Origin: Bipolaris cookei
Lineage: Eukaryota > Ascomycota > Dothideomycetes > Pleosporales > Pleosporaceae
NCBI GenBank assembly: GCA_002286855.1
Contig: NRSV01000011.1
Coordinates: 434,001-498,000, forward strand
Reading direction: 5' to 3'
Length of the DNA stretch: 64,000 nt
The translations under genes were made by a program, and so were the position numbers. Under the pieces are notes generated by a model, which saw only the letters and a program-made list of their open reading frames with translations, was not told the DNA's origin and made no database searches. Positions within the stretch are counted from its first letter, which is position 1. Every line of letters starts with the position of its first letter. Below are positions 1 through 9,433 of this stretch, one piece after another.

Positions 1-916
1 ATGCTTCATTCAAAAGTTATCTGCAAGAAAAGCTGCACCAAATGTGGCCTGATATACAAGGATCACTGCCTGGCTGCTTGCTAGTGCCACTGATAGAAGT
101 CATCGTCATAATGTACGACCAATCCGTATGGTCGATTCGAGATGTCGTGCGGCACACCGAAAAGGTGACCTACATTATCGCTATGAAGTACACGGATGGG
201 TCTGACACAACATATTTTAGGACCGTACGCTTCCGACCCGCAACACGAACCATTTTACATTGCTCCACGAAGCAGCGAGGCACGCCATCCACTCGTCGGA
301 GACTCTCGATGTGGCAATTAGCACTCTAAGCAGCGTTCAGCAGCAGATTGCGAGCCAGTCAAAGCAGTCACCAACAACGCCGCGGGATGTACAAGATTTA
401 GCTGAGTCAATCAATAAGCAACTCGAATTCCAAGTTCGCATGCTCCAGAATCTCCACTCTAGAGCCCGATCGAACAAGGAGCGGTTGCAAAATGAGATTT
501 CACATGTAAGACATGGATATTTCCTCTCTGAAAACAACGTTACTAACGTATTGCCAGGCTTACAACATGATCGCACAGCGTGATAGTCAGATCATGAAGG
601 AACTCGGGGCAGCAGCAAAAGAAGATAGCGGTGCGATGAGAACCATCGCCGTAGTTACCATGTTCTTCCTGCCACCGACATTCATCTCTGTGGGGGTTCT
701 CAACGCCAATGCCGAATTTCTGCTAATCATTCACAGGCTGTTTTCAGCATGAGCTTTTTCAACTACACGCCGCCTCAAGATGGTGAGGCAGGCAAGTGGT
801 CAGTCTCAGACAGGTTTTGGATTTATTGGGCATTTGCAATCCCCCTAACAGCTTTGACTCTGGGGATTTGGGTCCTGCGACAGAGATGGATGCACTGGCG
901 CCAGTTGCTCAAGTGA
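1..916 (+). CDS. CorA-like Mg2+ transporter family protein, 3' part
   Basis: The 5' end lies outside the window. Exons are <1-164, 221-505, 558-689 and 737-916; the reading frame is continuous across three short introns of 56, 52 and 47 bp, and the second has a TACTAAC branch site. The visible protein has a soluble helical part (LLHEAARHAIHSSETLDVA), then a coiled segment (about ISTLSSVQQQIAS to NLHSRARSNKERL). It ends with two hydrophobic helices joined by a short loop: TMFFLPPTFIS leading into FSMSFFNY, then FWIYWAFAIPLTALTLGIWVL. A soluble N-terminal region followed by two C-terminal helices is the layout of fungal CorA-like proteins. The GMN selectivity motif of true Mg2+ channels is not seen in the loop, so ion transport is uncertain. 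The donor of the last intron (GTGGGG) is weak. The family call is fairly secure; the substrate is not. Confidence 0.72.
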
Positions 917-1599
917 TACCTTCTCAAGTTACGTGCTGTTTATTCACGAATCGCCTACAATGCATATAGATACTTCGAAGGATTAATTCTTGCGACTTGA
1001 GACGAAAAATGATGTATCTTAGTATTCTTGATAGACATATCAGAAGTGCCGGCATTTTTATATACCTATCCACATATAAAGGAAACGAGCGGCAGATCCC
1101 TCCAAGGCCTCGGCAAGGCAGAGATCACCAGATGTAGATCTGCACTTCCATCGGTAAGGTTAGTATCAATGCTTTTCCAGCGCTTAAGCTAAAACTTGTT
1201 CATGCGCATCGATCTAGCTGAGAGCTGTGCCGTACTTACAATAAGATTCTCAAGAGGCGTGGCTAAGATCTGCCATCCGCAACCAATACTGATAAGCTTT
1301 ACTTTGTAACGCTTGTCAGCGATCTACTGCAGTTACAGGCGGAATTCTCGTATGTATCCATAGACGCAAAAATTATGATTAGGATCTACATCGGATAGCT
1401 CTACCAGCAATTTATCAGGGAGAAATGTCAGGCTATTATTAATAATTTTAATTGATACTATTCGGCATGTAGGACAGTTCTTACTCACGACCCCAACCTG
1501 TATCGCCCTCTTACCAATGGCTTATATACAAAATTTTGGCCTACCACCATAATACGTCCACTGTCCGAACCTAAATCAGGCACTGAGGGAGTGATCGCG
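917..1599. other. gene-free, AT-rich stretch
   Basis: No reading frame of useful length with a recognisable product is seen on either strand. The DNA is AT-rich and looks like decayed intergenic or repeat sequence between the CorA-like gene and the dispersed repeat. Confidence 0.5.
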
Positions 1600-1806
1600 T
1601 GACTCCGGTTCCCCACGGATACCTGTGCACGAACCCAGGAGTACATCAACCCTTTTTCCTTTGAACGTAGAACAGAGATAGCAATGAACCATAGTTACTT
1701 GCCACCCCTACCTACCCGCACGCTGTGTACACCGTGCAACTAGCTGTATTGACTTAGACATCTTGCTAACACCAAGCGCTGGCTAGCCAATAGAGTCCAT
1801 TCAACA
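1600..1806 (+). repeat. dispersed repeat, copy 1 (about 207 bp)
   Basis: This segment matches 30534-30741 in the same orientation with roughly 80-85% identity by eye. The longest shared blocks include GAGATAGCAATGAA, ATAGTTACTTGCCACC, CGCACGCTGTGTACACCG and TTGACTTAGACAT. Both copies begin with TGA and end with AACA, so the element could be described as TG...CA like a solo LTR. No matching target duplication is seen at either copy. Many differences are C/T or G/A. No coding sequence is present. The type of element is unknown. Confidence 0.75.
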
Positions 1807-2170
1807 TCCACTAATATATCAAGGCATGTTGACTGTCAGCGCAGGGTACAAGACGGGATCTCTTGCGGCTTTGCCCGGACGATGGCGGGTGCTTTCGACT
1901 TGTGGGGTGTCAGCGCGGTAACGAAGCTTATGTGAGATTTCATTTCCGATCCGGCAATTGAAATAGGAGTAAACTGAGGTTGCAGTCCTCCCTTTACAAT
2001 CTATATGTAATCTGGAATTGGAGGATTTGACTTAAAATATTGTTCTTTTGTCATGGTGTTCGGAAATCTGCGCCGGGCCCGTGAGGATTCAATTTCACTC
2101 GTTCTCATCGGACGAATTGGTTCGCTTTATCTAATTCTTTCACTCGTTTGAGAACACTTTTACGAAAAAT
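1807..2170. other. gene-free stretch upstream of the dead peptidase gene
   Basis: No coding sequence is recognised. It probably contains the former promoter of the S28 peptidase pseudogene that starts near 2171. Confidence 0.4.
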
Positions 2171-4789
2171 ATGGTCTTCTGCATCGATAGCGGCGCTCAT
2201 GCTTGCGCTGGGGCAAGGGTCAAATGTCTTGGAAGCACGCATGCAGACCTGGGCCAAAGGGGTCCACATGGGCCTTGAACTGGGCACTAGAAGTTCCAAA
2301 TTTGGTAATGCACGGGATACTTAACCTCGATTAGTCGACGCGAGAACTGCCAAACTCCCTCTTAGTCATTTTGGATCGGACGCGGGCACTTTTCCCAACA
2401 GATACTGGGTCTATTCGGAAAACTACAAACCAGGCGGCCCCGTTTTTATCTATGATAATGGTGAAGCTGATGCTGGGCCAGGCAGCACATTTTTTCTGAG
2501 CGACCCATGTAGCTTCTTCAGCCAGATCGTAGAGGAATTCAATGGCATCGGCATTTTCTGGGAACGCCCAATGTATGGAAAGTCGGCGCCCGAAAAATTC
2601 AACAGTGAGACTTCATTAGACCGCTTCAAATACTTGAGTGTTGAGTAGCCACTTGCGAATGTTGACATTTTTGTGAAGCAATTCAGCTTGCCATATATCA
2701 ACCCGACACTCACTGCCGATCACACGCCGTGGGTTTTCATTGGTGCCTCGTACGCAGGAGGAAGAGCTGCTTGGATGCGCAACAAATACCAAGATACTAT
2801 ATATGCATCTTGGGCCTCGGCAGCTACCATTGAGGCTATGGTCGTTTTGAGTTATTATGCTGATGCAGTATGGGCTGGAATGAATGCCAAAGCCTTTGGC
2901 AACTGTACTCGGGATATACAGGCTGCGATCCGATATATCGACCACATTATGAACACGAACCCGCACAGTACTGCCAAACCGAAAGAACAATTTTTCGGTG
3001 TTGACAGTGCAAACAACTCGAATTTGGGTATAAGAGCAGCAGAGAAACTTCAAGAAAAAGGCCTAATACCTACGATACGCTAGGTACCAGGCCACCAGGA
3101 TGTTATAGGAAATGAGAAAGTAGATACCCTCGCAAAAGGGGCGACTAAACTAGACCCTATCTCCAGTAAAACTAGTCTAGCTGTCATAGGCACACGAATA
3201 AAACAGCTAGGTGACAGAGAATGGTTCAACTCTCTTGAATAATATAGAAGGAAATGTTGAAAATACTCCGATCACATGTCATGAGGACGCTAGGTCATAT
3301 GACTTGGCGCCACCCTATATCAGCCGAGCTATACATAGTTAGCAATCTACACACTCAACAACCACTTTTAGCCCCAACAGAACCATCCATTACATAGTCA
3401 TATTGTCACAAAGGACCTAGTTCTAACAAATAATTTGAATTTGGGATTTGCTAATGCACTTAAGTCTTTGTTTGGCGACTGGCAGATATATGGCATGGAT
3501 GGCTACAGTTTCTCTCTCCAGGAATTCTGTGATATGTTAGAGATGTATCCTAAAACGAACCAGACGGCACTAAAGGAAGGCTGAGTACCGACCAAAGGTG
3601 TCGAGTCGGTAGTGAACAAGTGAACTGCCCATCCCACGTTTTTGGACACTGTGAATCAAGGGTTCAATGTGCAATGCACAAAGAATGTGACAATGTCAAA
3701 CAATTGCTCGTTTGATGGTCTTTCGGAGGACCCTGACTTTATTTCTTGGAGATGGCAGGCTTGTACTCAATAGGGTATGTCTCAACTGTCCCCTCGATAT
3801 TCTTAGCTAGTACTGACCAAACACAGGGTGCTTTCAACCCGCTAATATTGGGCCTTATCAATTAGTTTCTAAGTACAGAGGTGCTTTTCAAAAGTAATGT
3901 CTGTCAGGAATAATCTAGCCGGGGTACTGACGCCTTGGCAGAGGCTTGTCTCTCCTCTATGTACTCATTGCCACCCTGTAGCTCAATTATCTTTTGAATA
4001 TGTACAAGAATTTGCTCAATACAGTTTGAACGTGGCGTGGAAGGATCTCAATCGGAAGTTTGTTTGGCTTAAAGCCTGTAGCAATGGCTCTATTATAGAT
4101 ACGATCAACAGTACGAGGATGAACACCAGTTGGCGCAGAGACTTGTGGCGTATTCTTGTCAATAGGAGGTCGCTTTAACGCGAAACTAAGGTACAGGTAT
4201 ATGTATCAGTATAAGGAACCATAGTAAAAAGATAACTACGTAGTAGCAGGTAGATTGATCAAACAGCTCCTCAGCTCAAAGATGGGAGTTGCGCCAAGAA
4301 GAGTTGGGCCGAAGCGCCGAGATTAGCGTCAGACAATACTTTTGAAAGGCACCTCCGTATAAAACTTTAAAATGACGGCACGATAGCTGTCGTCAACTTT
4401 TCAACAACCCATCGCCTTCTGTATTCCCAGAGTGGCCTAAGGCGGACGAGCTCGATGAGGCCTTGGGAGGATGGCATATGCGCCCTTCAAACACATACTG
4501 GCCTGGTGGAGAATTCGATCCTTGGCTTTCTACTGGCCCTTTTTCCCAACGGCCTGACTCTCCAAAGGTCGAGATTACGCAGAAGATTCCCAAATGCAGA
4601 GAGAGTACTGGGAAAGAAAAAGTGTTTGGTAAGGTGGTAAAAGATGGAGTGGTTTCAACACACCGGAACTTGGTTTCAACATTGTCCCCGATTCAGTCAA
4701 GAGCGAAGATCTTTTCAAGAAGGCTCTGAGAGAGTAGCTGGCCTGTTTCCGTCCAAAGAACAAAGCTGCAAAGGAATTCAAAGCATGAG
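2171..4789 (+). pseudogene. serine carboxypeptidase family S28, inactivated and split
   Basis: Fragments in several frames reassemble into an S28 (prolyl carboxypeptidase / DPP II-like) secreted peptidase. A signal-peptide-like start near 2171-2230 needs a frame change. A possible intron (GTAATG...GATTAG) lies at about 2304-2335. The N-terminal part (HFGSDAGTFPNRYW, GGPVFIYDNGEADAGPGS) runs to an in-frame TAG at 2646-2648, where relatives often have Gln. The nucleophile elbow IGASYAGGRAAW is intact near 2740. The frame is interrupted at 3029 by a LINE fragment and resumes at about 3428 (NLGFANALKSLFGDW). Further stops follow, then SWRWQACTQ near 3750 and the C-terminal FDPWLSTGPFSQ near 4520. 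It ends by about 4789, facing the phosphatase gene. The family call is secure. The gene cannot make a full enzyme as read here. Confidence 0.8.
3029..3427 (+). mobile_element. 3' fragment of a non-LTR retrotransposon (RNase H region)
   Basis: The insert encodes a piece of a LINE RNase H domain: AAEKLQEKGLIPTIR, a stop where Trp is expected, then VPGHQDVIGNEKVDTLAKGA, matching the (W)VPGHxGxxGNExxDxLAK signature of Tad/I-type elements. The Trp codon now reads TAG (compatible with TGG to TAG). It sits exactly inside the S28 coding sequence. It is flanked by 18 bp direct copies of the target (3011-3028 and 3428-3445) that match at 15 of 18 positions; all three differences are C in the left copy and T in the right. 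A 5'-truncated LINE with a target duplication fits target-primed insertion. No poly(A) or simple repeat is obvious at its 3' end. Confidence 0.75.
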
Positions 4790-4856
4790 CCCGAGTCGAC
4801 GGGACACCCTCGTTCTTTCTCTTAGCCCGTCCATACAATGTGTAATTCATCAATGC

Positions 4857-5552
4857 CTAAAGCTTCGAGGCTTGAGGACTCGTTACTTTCTCTCTTTCCT
4901 GTTTCTTCACTCGAGTCTCCCAATCCCATACCTCGCCGGTGAACCTATCTTCTCCCCAGCGATCGTATATCCTCTTCTTCTCTTCCTCACTACCAGCACG
5001 GCACATTGCACTCCAAACCTCCAATTGCTCTTTGAATCCGGGATTCGGATCGTAAATCGGCCTTCCCTCACATAATTGCTCCAACGCCGCTTCAGGGGAG
5101 ATATTGTATGTCCAAATCAAGTACGCGCAGACAAGAGTGGCAGATCGTGACTTGCCCATTGCACAGTGCACGAATACGCCGCCCCCGGGCGCGACATTGC
5201 CCCCTTTTGAGGATGAGATATTAGCGTCCGGGACTTGAGCCTTGCCAGGAGTCAGCGAGGAAGAAGCTAGTGCCTCATCGATATATTTGACACCACCCTC
5301 GAAAAACTGCAAGAGATTGGTGTTTGGATGGTCCTCAGCCCAGATATGGAAATGTCTCAGGTGCCGGAATTTCTCCTGTAGCAATGCGCTGTAATCGATG
5401 ACTGACAGAACATGCGTTATGCCCGCTGCTTCGATGAGGTCGGTCTGGTACAAAGCGTATAAGCCGCCAATGTAGATACGACCGCAGCGGGGTACCAAGT
5501 CGACCCAGCCCATTCCAGTATAAGATGTGTTGCCGTGGAGGAGGTATGACAT
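4857..5552 (-). CDS. dual-specificity protein phosphatase (YVH1/DUSP12-like catalytic domain)
   Basis: Single-exon gene of 231 residues. The signature HCxxGxxRS is present as VHCAMGKSRSA, with Cys130 as nucleophile and Arg136 binding phosphate. The general acid is probably Asp74 in WAEDHPNTNL. The N-terminal segment IYIGGLYALYQTDLIEAAGI and the later NPGFKEQLEVW are standard DUSP landmarks. It should dephosphorylate phospho-Tyr and phospho-Ser/Thr in the cytosol or nucleus. A poorly conserved Gly/Ser/Asn-rich insert (about residues 98-124) precedes the catalytic loop. Unlike YVH1/DUSP12 proteins (about 340-360 residues) it lacks the C-terminal Cys-rich zinc-binding domain and ends in a charged tail, so the exact orthologue is uncertain. 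It converges with the S28 pseudogene. Confidence 0.85.
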   Translation of the reverse strand: MSYLLHGNTSYTGMGWVDLVPRCGRIYIGGLYALYQTDLIEAAGITHVLSVIDYSALLQEKFRHLRHFHIWAEDHPNTNLLQFFEGGVKYIDEALASSSLTPGKAQVPDANISSSKGGNVAPGGGVFVHCAMGKSRSATLVCAYLIWTYNISPEAALEQLCEGRPIYDPNPGFKEQLEVWSAMCRAGSEEEKKRIYDRWGEDRFTGEVWDWETRVKKQEREKVTSPQASKL

Positions 5553-6277
5553 TCAGGATTGTAACGTGGGGAGTCAACGCGCCGATCTTGGAGTTTAAGT
5601 TTGGGGTGAAAGTCGTGGGCAGAGCGTCAGTAAAGCAAGTTTAGGAAGGGATAAGCGCGGACAAAGTACCAAGGCTGACTGGTGAGACATCTTTGGATTG
5701 CCGAATAGGGGCCGGTATCACCCCTGTGCGATGGTTATCACAAACGGCGATTCATTGTACATGATTCGATAGCTCATACCCAGTGAGTGGCAAGTGGACA
5801 TTGACGGAGGATTGTTGTAGGTATGAACGAGATAGTCACGTGCTTTAAGCGCTAGCGGAACATAGGATCAGTGGGATATTCCTTTCCACCCAACATATAG
5901 TACCGTCAGGTTTCAGAATACATCAACAAATGCCTTAGGACTTCTCATTTTACAGATAACCCATGAATCCAATACTTCGCAGATCTGTTTCTCCATTGGC
6001 GGTCATCAGGCTTATTTTATAGTCAGACATACCTGTTGCCCTCTTCAGTCCCACAGCCACTCGCAACTCTTTCAGCCCATGTATTACTATGCCTTATTTC
6101 ACTCATACCAAAAACGAGTCATTTTAATGAAGTTGCCTATTGCATCATAAAACTTACTTCTATCTTTCATATAATTCTACTCCAGTGTGTTTAGCACCTC
6201 GACTGCCAAAGCAAGACACGGCTTGATCGCAGCGCCAGTTCTCACAGAACGGTATTGGTAATATCTCCTTTCCCTTA
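5553..6277. other. intergenic region, promoter side of the phosphatase gene
   Basis: No gene is recognised. The part next to 5552 must contain the promoter of the minus-strand phosphatase. The region ends at the TA dinucleotide (6276-6277) that borders the first pogo element. Confidence 0.5.
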
Positions 6278-8089
6278 ACGTGGTTCACAAGCAAACGGCT
6301 CACGCCCCACCAGCGCGTCAACGTCGACACGTTATCACGCACTTTTATCACAGTCAATAAACTATTATAGTACATTAAGTTACTCATTATAACCGCTGCT
6401 ATCGCTAAAATCATCTATCTCAACTTAGCAGGCACGAGTGTTATGTCCAGTCTATTTGCAACGCTCGCACCGCCTCTCTCCTCGTACCCTCTTCGACGCG
6501 CTCTCACCACCACCACGACTACTACCCGCCCGTTCAGCTAATACTCCCTGTACCTCGCCAACAGTAAGAGTCTTATCTGTCCGTACATATCGCTGCTTGC
6601 GACTTTTACGCTTATTTGCCGCATCTAGAGTCTCCTGAAGGGTAGCTATCTTCTTCATCATTAGCGTCATCTTATGTGCCATTTGCTGAGCCCCTTTGCT
6701 CAACTGTGCAACCTGCTCGTCAAGTGAACTTGCAGAAGACCCACGGCGATTTCTTACTCTCTATTGAATGAGAGTACTTTGGGTCTCGACTTCGCAGGCG
6801 TTGCGCGGCGTCTGCGCCTCCCAGGCGTCTGCCCGTCGTGGTGATTGTCTTGGTGTCTGCACCATTACATCAAGCTTTGATAGCACCGCCTGTGGGTTAT
6901 GTGGAACTAGCTCAGCGCCTCTAAAGCCAGTTTGGATATTTTTCTTCGTAAAGGACTGCTCAAAAGTAGTCTTAAAAGCTAGTAGGAAGGTCTCCTTACT
7001 AATATAGTGGGTGCGGTTGCGTACCAAGCCTGAAACGGCGTCGCCATACTTGCACTTCAATGGCGCGAAGCAGGTGACATCAAGGGGCTGTAATAGGTGA
7101 GACGAGTGTGCAGGCATGCAGAGAAGAACAGTATTCTTCTCATTGCAAAGATCTTGAAAATCGACGGAGCAGTGGCTCTCATAGCTGTCGACAATAAACA
7201 GTCAACACCTACCCACAGTGCAGCTGTTTGTATGGGTATCAAAGTACTCTAACCACGCAAGAGCAAGCTGATTATTCGTCCAGCCATTAGGAATGACTTC
7301 AAGAACCCAGTCGGCAGGTAGGCTCTTAAACTAGACGTCAATAAGCACCTTGCCTGCAAAAACAACGAAGCGCGGTAGCCGGCGACCCGACGCGCCCATG
7401 CCTTGGATCACGGTAACCCACTCACAGTTGCCTGGCTGTATCCGCTTCTTCTTGCCAGAGCCCTCTGAGGCTGTGATAACTAACTGTGATAAGATCTTGC
7501 CCATCATAAAGCCAGTTTCATCAAAGCTGTAGATATCATCGTCCACAATACCCCACTTCTGCTTTGTCACCTCGACTAGATCAAACCAGCGCTGGATAGC
7601 TACTGGGTCCTCGCAGGCAGCTCGCTGGTGATCATAAAGACGGCTCCAGCGCGTACGGAGCTTCGGAGTTCTCTTAACAAAGTTATCAACCTAGTTTTTG
7701 CCAACAGGGTTGCTCCGCCGCTCATGCAATAGTTTATTAGCCATTACTTGAACGTCGGCCTTTATAGAAGCAAATCCTCGCGTAGACTCCTCAGGAATAC
7801 GCTTAACTATAGCCTCCTCTTCTAGCTTACTAAGGCGTTTTAAGTTCGCTTCGCAGTCGCGTCGGGGGCGTCTTCCAGCGCGTCGGTAAGACAAAGTTCT
7901 TTGAGGCACGTTATAGATAGAGGTAGCACGTCTTTGGCTCTGAACACGTTGTAATTGAATATCAAGAAAAGCAAGCTGAAGATCTACTTAGTATATGAAG
8001 TTTGAATAGAGCGTTGTTGAGACATAACGCGTTGTAGTGTCGACGTTGACGCGCTAGTGGAGCGTGAGCCGCTCGCTTATAAACTACGT
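6278..8089 (-). mobile_element. pogo/Fot1-like DNA transposon (copy A), inactive, 1812 bp
   Basis: The ends are 53 bp terminal inverted repeats, 6278-6330 and 8037-8089. They match at 46 of 53 positions and all seven differences are transitions. A TA precedes the left end; the right end is followed by TG, consistent with a mutated TA target duplication. Inside is one minus-strand transposase with stops. Size, TA target and DDE transposase fit the pogo (Tc1/mariner) superfamily as found in Fot1-like fungal elements. Confidence 0.85.
6425..8025 (-). pseudogene. pogo-type DDE transposase with C-terminal zinc knuckle (copy A), broken
   Basis: Reading frames on the minus strand join into one transposase. 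The N-terminal helix-turn-helix part (FLDIQLQRVQSQRRATSIYNV) is out of frame with the apparent ATG at 8025. It is followed by a CENP-B-like DNA-binding region, the DDE_1 core with first Asp in IYSFDETGF and second Asp in LFIVDSYESH, and CMPAHSSHLLQPLDVTCFAPLK. The C-terminal part is basic and ends in Cys-x2-Cys-x4-His-x4-Cys, with a stop inside the knuckle. In-frame stops lie at several places, including just before VDNFVKRT, after VLIDV and after TLIQ. It would have cut and pasted the element at TA sites. Confidence 0.8.
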
Positions 8090-9433
8090 TGTTTAATACT
8101 AGCAGGTAGTTGCGTCTTGTTGATGTTGTGCTGTTTTGATGGGGGTGGTTTTAATCCGGGTATTTTGGTCCACCACAAGCATGGGTGGTGGTGCGGGGAA
8201 TATGCATTTATTGTGGTGCTGTGAACTTCCAAGATGATCCTAGTCTTGGAGAACATAGACTGGGTGCTATTCAAGTAGTCACGTGGGCGCAATGATGAAG
8301 ACATTCTCAAGGGGTAAACATCTCAATCGTAGTGTCTTGAGGCTTCGTTTTTTGTAACGTGTGCGGCATGCGACCCGATAGTTGTTTCTGTTTCGCAACT
8401 TTAGCGTGATAAGTGGCAATGTGTCAAATATGCCGAAGAGACGGCGTTGGCGTGCTTGCATAGCAGCGCTATTGCATGCAAGGTTTGCTGGTCATGGGAT
8501 GGAGGATATAACGCACACGTGCTCCTCGGCTATGCACATGCTCGGATTCGACCAAAATCCGGCCAGGAGATAGAAACTCAACACCCGAAAAGCTCAAATG
8601 AGGTCTCACGATGGCCGCAACCGTATTCTGTGTGGCTTGTAGTGACGTCTTCTGGAAGTCGAAGGCCTGGATATTCAAGTGTGATGGCAGGGATGCAGGT
8701 GGAGCGGCTCGGGTCTTGCTGCAGGGTGTTCCAAACATAGGGCGTATCGATTGTGAGGGCGCAAGTCGTACTCTGGGCAGTATCTCCATCCAGGGAACCA
8801 ATGCAGGGTGGCAATGACACTGTAGCACAAAAACGTCGAAATCCGTCGGTATGTAACATGCCGTGTCTAAGGCAAGTCATCAGCCCAAAGACGAAACGCG
8901 CCGCTCGCCATGGCAGCCTCGATGGCCTCGAACGGACTGCTGGCGTGGACGGCTGGGTCACTAATACTCAACGGATTCATCGGCCGATTCAAGCGGCTAG
9001 TCAGAGGCCGCATATGGAATGGCGCAATTCCATATTGATGCGCCACCTCGTACCCCAGAGTACCCCTTCTTCAAGAGGAAGCTGGTCGCCCATTCATGCC
9101 AGTTCTCTACTCCTCTCCCCCTCGGGACCACTCTCGCTTTACTAACTCGCTGTTGTGCTTTCTTTCTTTTTTGCATCTGCCACTAACGCTCGCTACACGA
9201 AACGGGGCCATAGGATAGTCAGGGGATTAATTAATCGTCGTATTCCTCTCCACACCTTTTTCTCTCGGGACGGGCCTTCACGCGGATCGCCATCGTGCTT
9301 ACGGTCGTCATCGCCAAAACCCTGGGAAAGCGTTCCCCACGAACCTTTGCGGTAACCATTTGACCGCGGTCCGACTCTACTCCACGTCAGCTTACCATCA
9401 CAACATCGACAACTGCACAAGAGAGTCCGAGCC
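8090..9433. other. intergenic region before the Crh glycosidase gene
   Basis: Open frames of about 60-130 codons occur on both strands, but none shows a domain, signal peptide or splice-consistent extension. The right part should hold the promoter of the gene starting at 9434. I see nothing else that can be supported. Confidence 0.5.

Noticed and set aside
2616..3053. 145-codon minus-strand frame over the S28 pseudogene
   Set aside because: It is antisense to a clear S28 peptidase fragment and has no domain of its own.
3897..4178. 93-codon frame that might be a separate gene
   Set aside because: It lies between two S28 fragments and appears to be a shifted-frame or spacer part of the same pseudogene.
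8578..8961. 127-codon minus-strand frame before the Crh gene
   Set aside because: No domain, signal peptide or splice continuation. Overlapping frames on the other strand are equally long, so it looks like chance.
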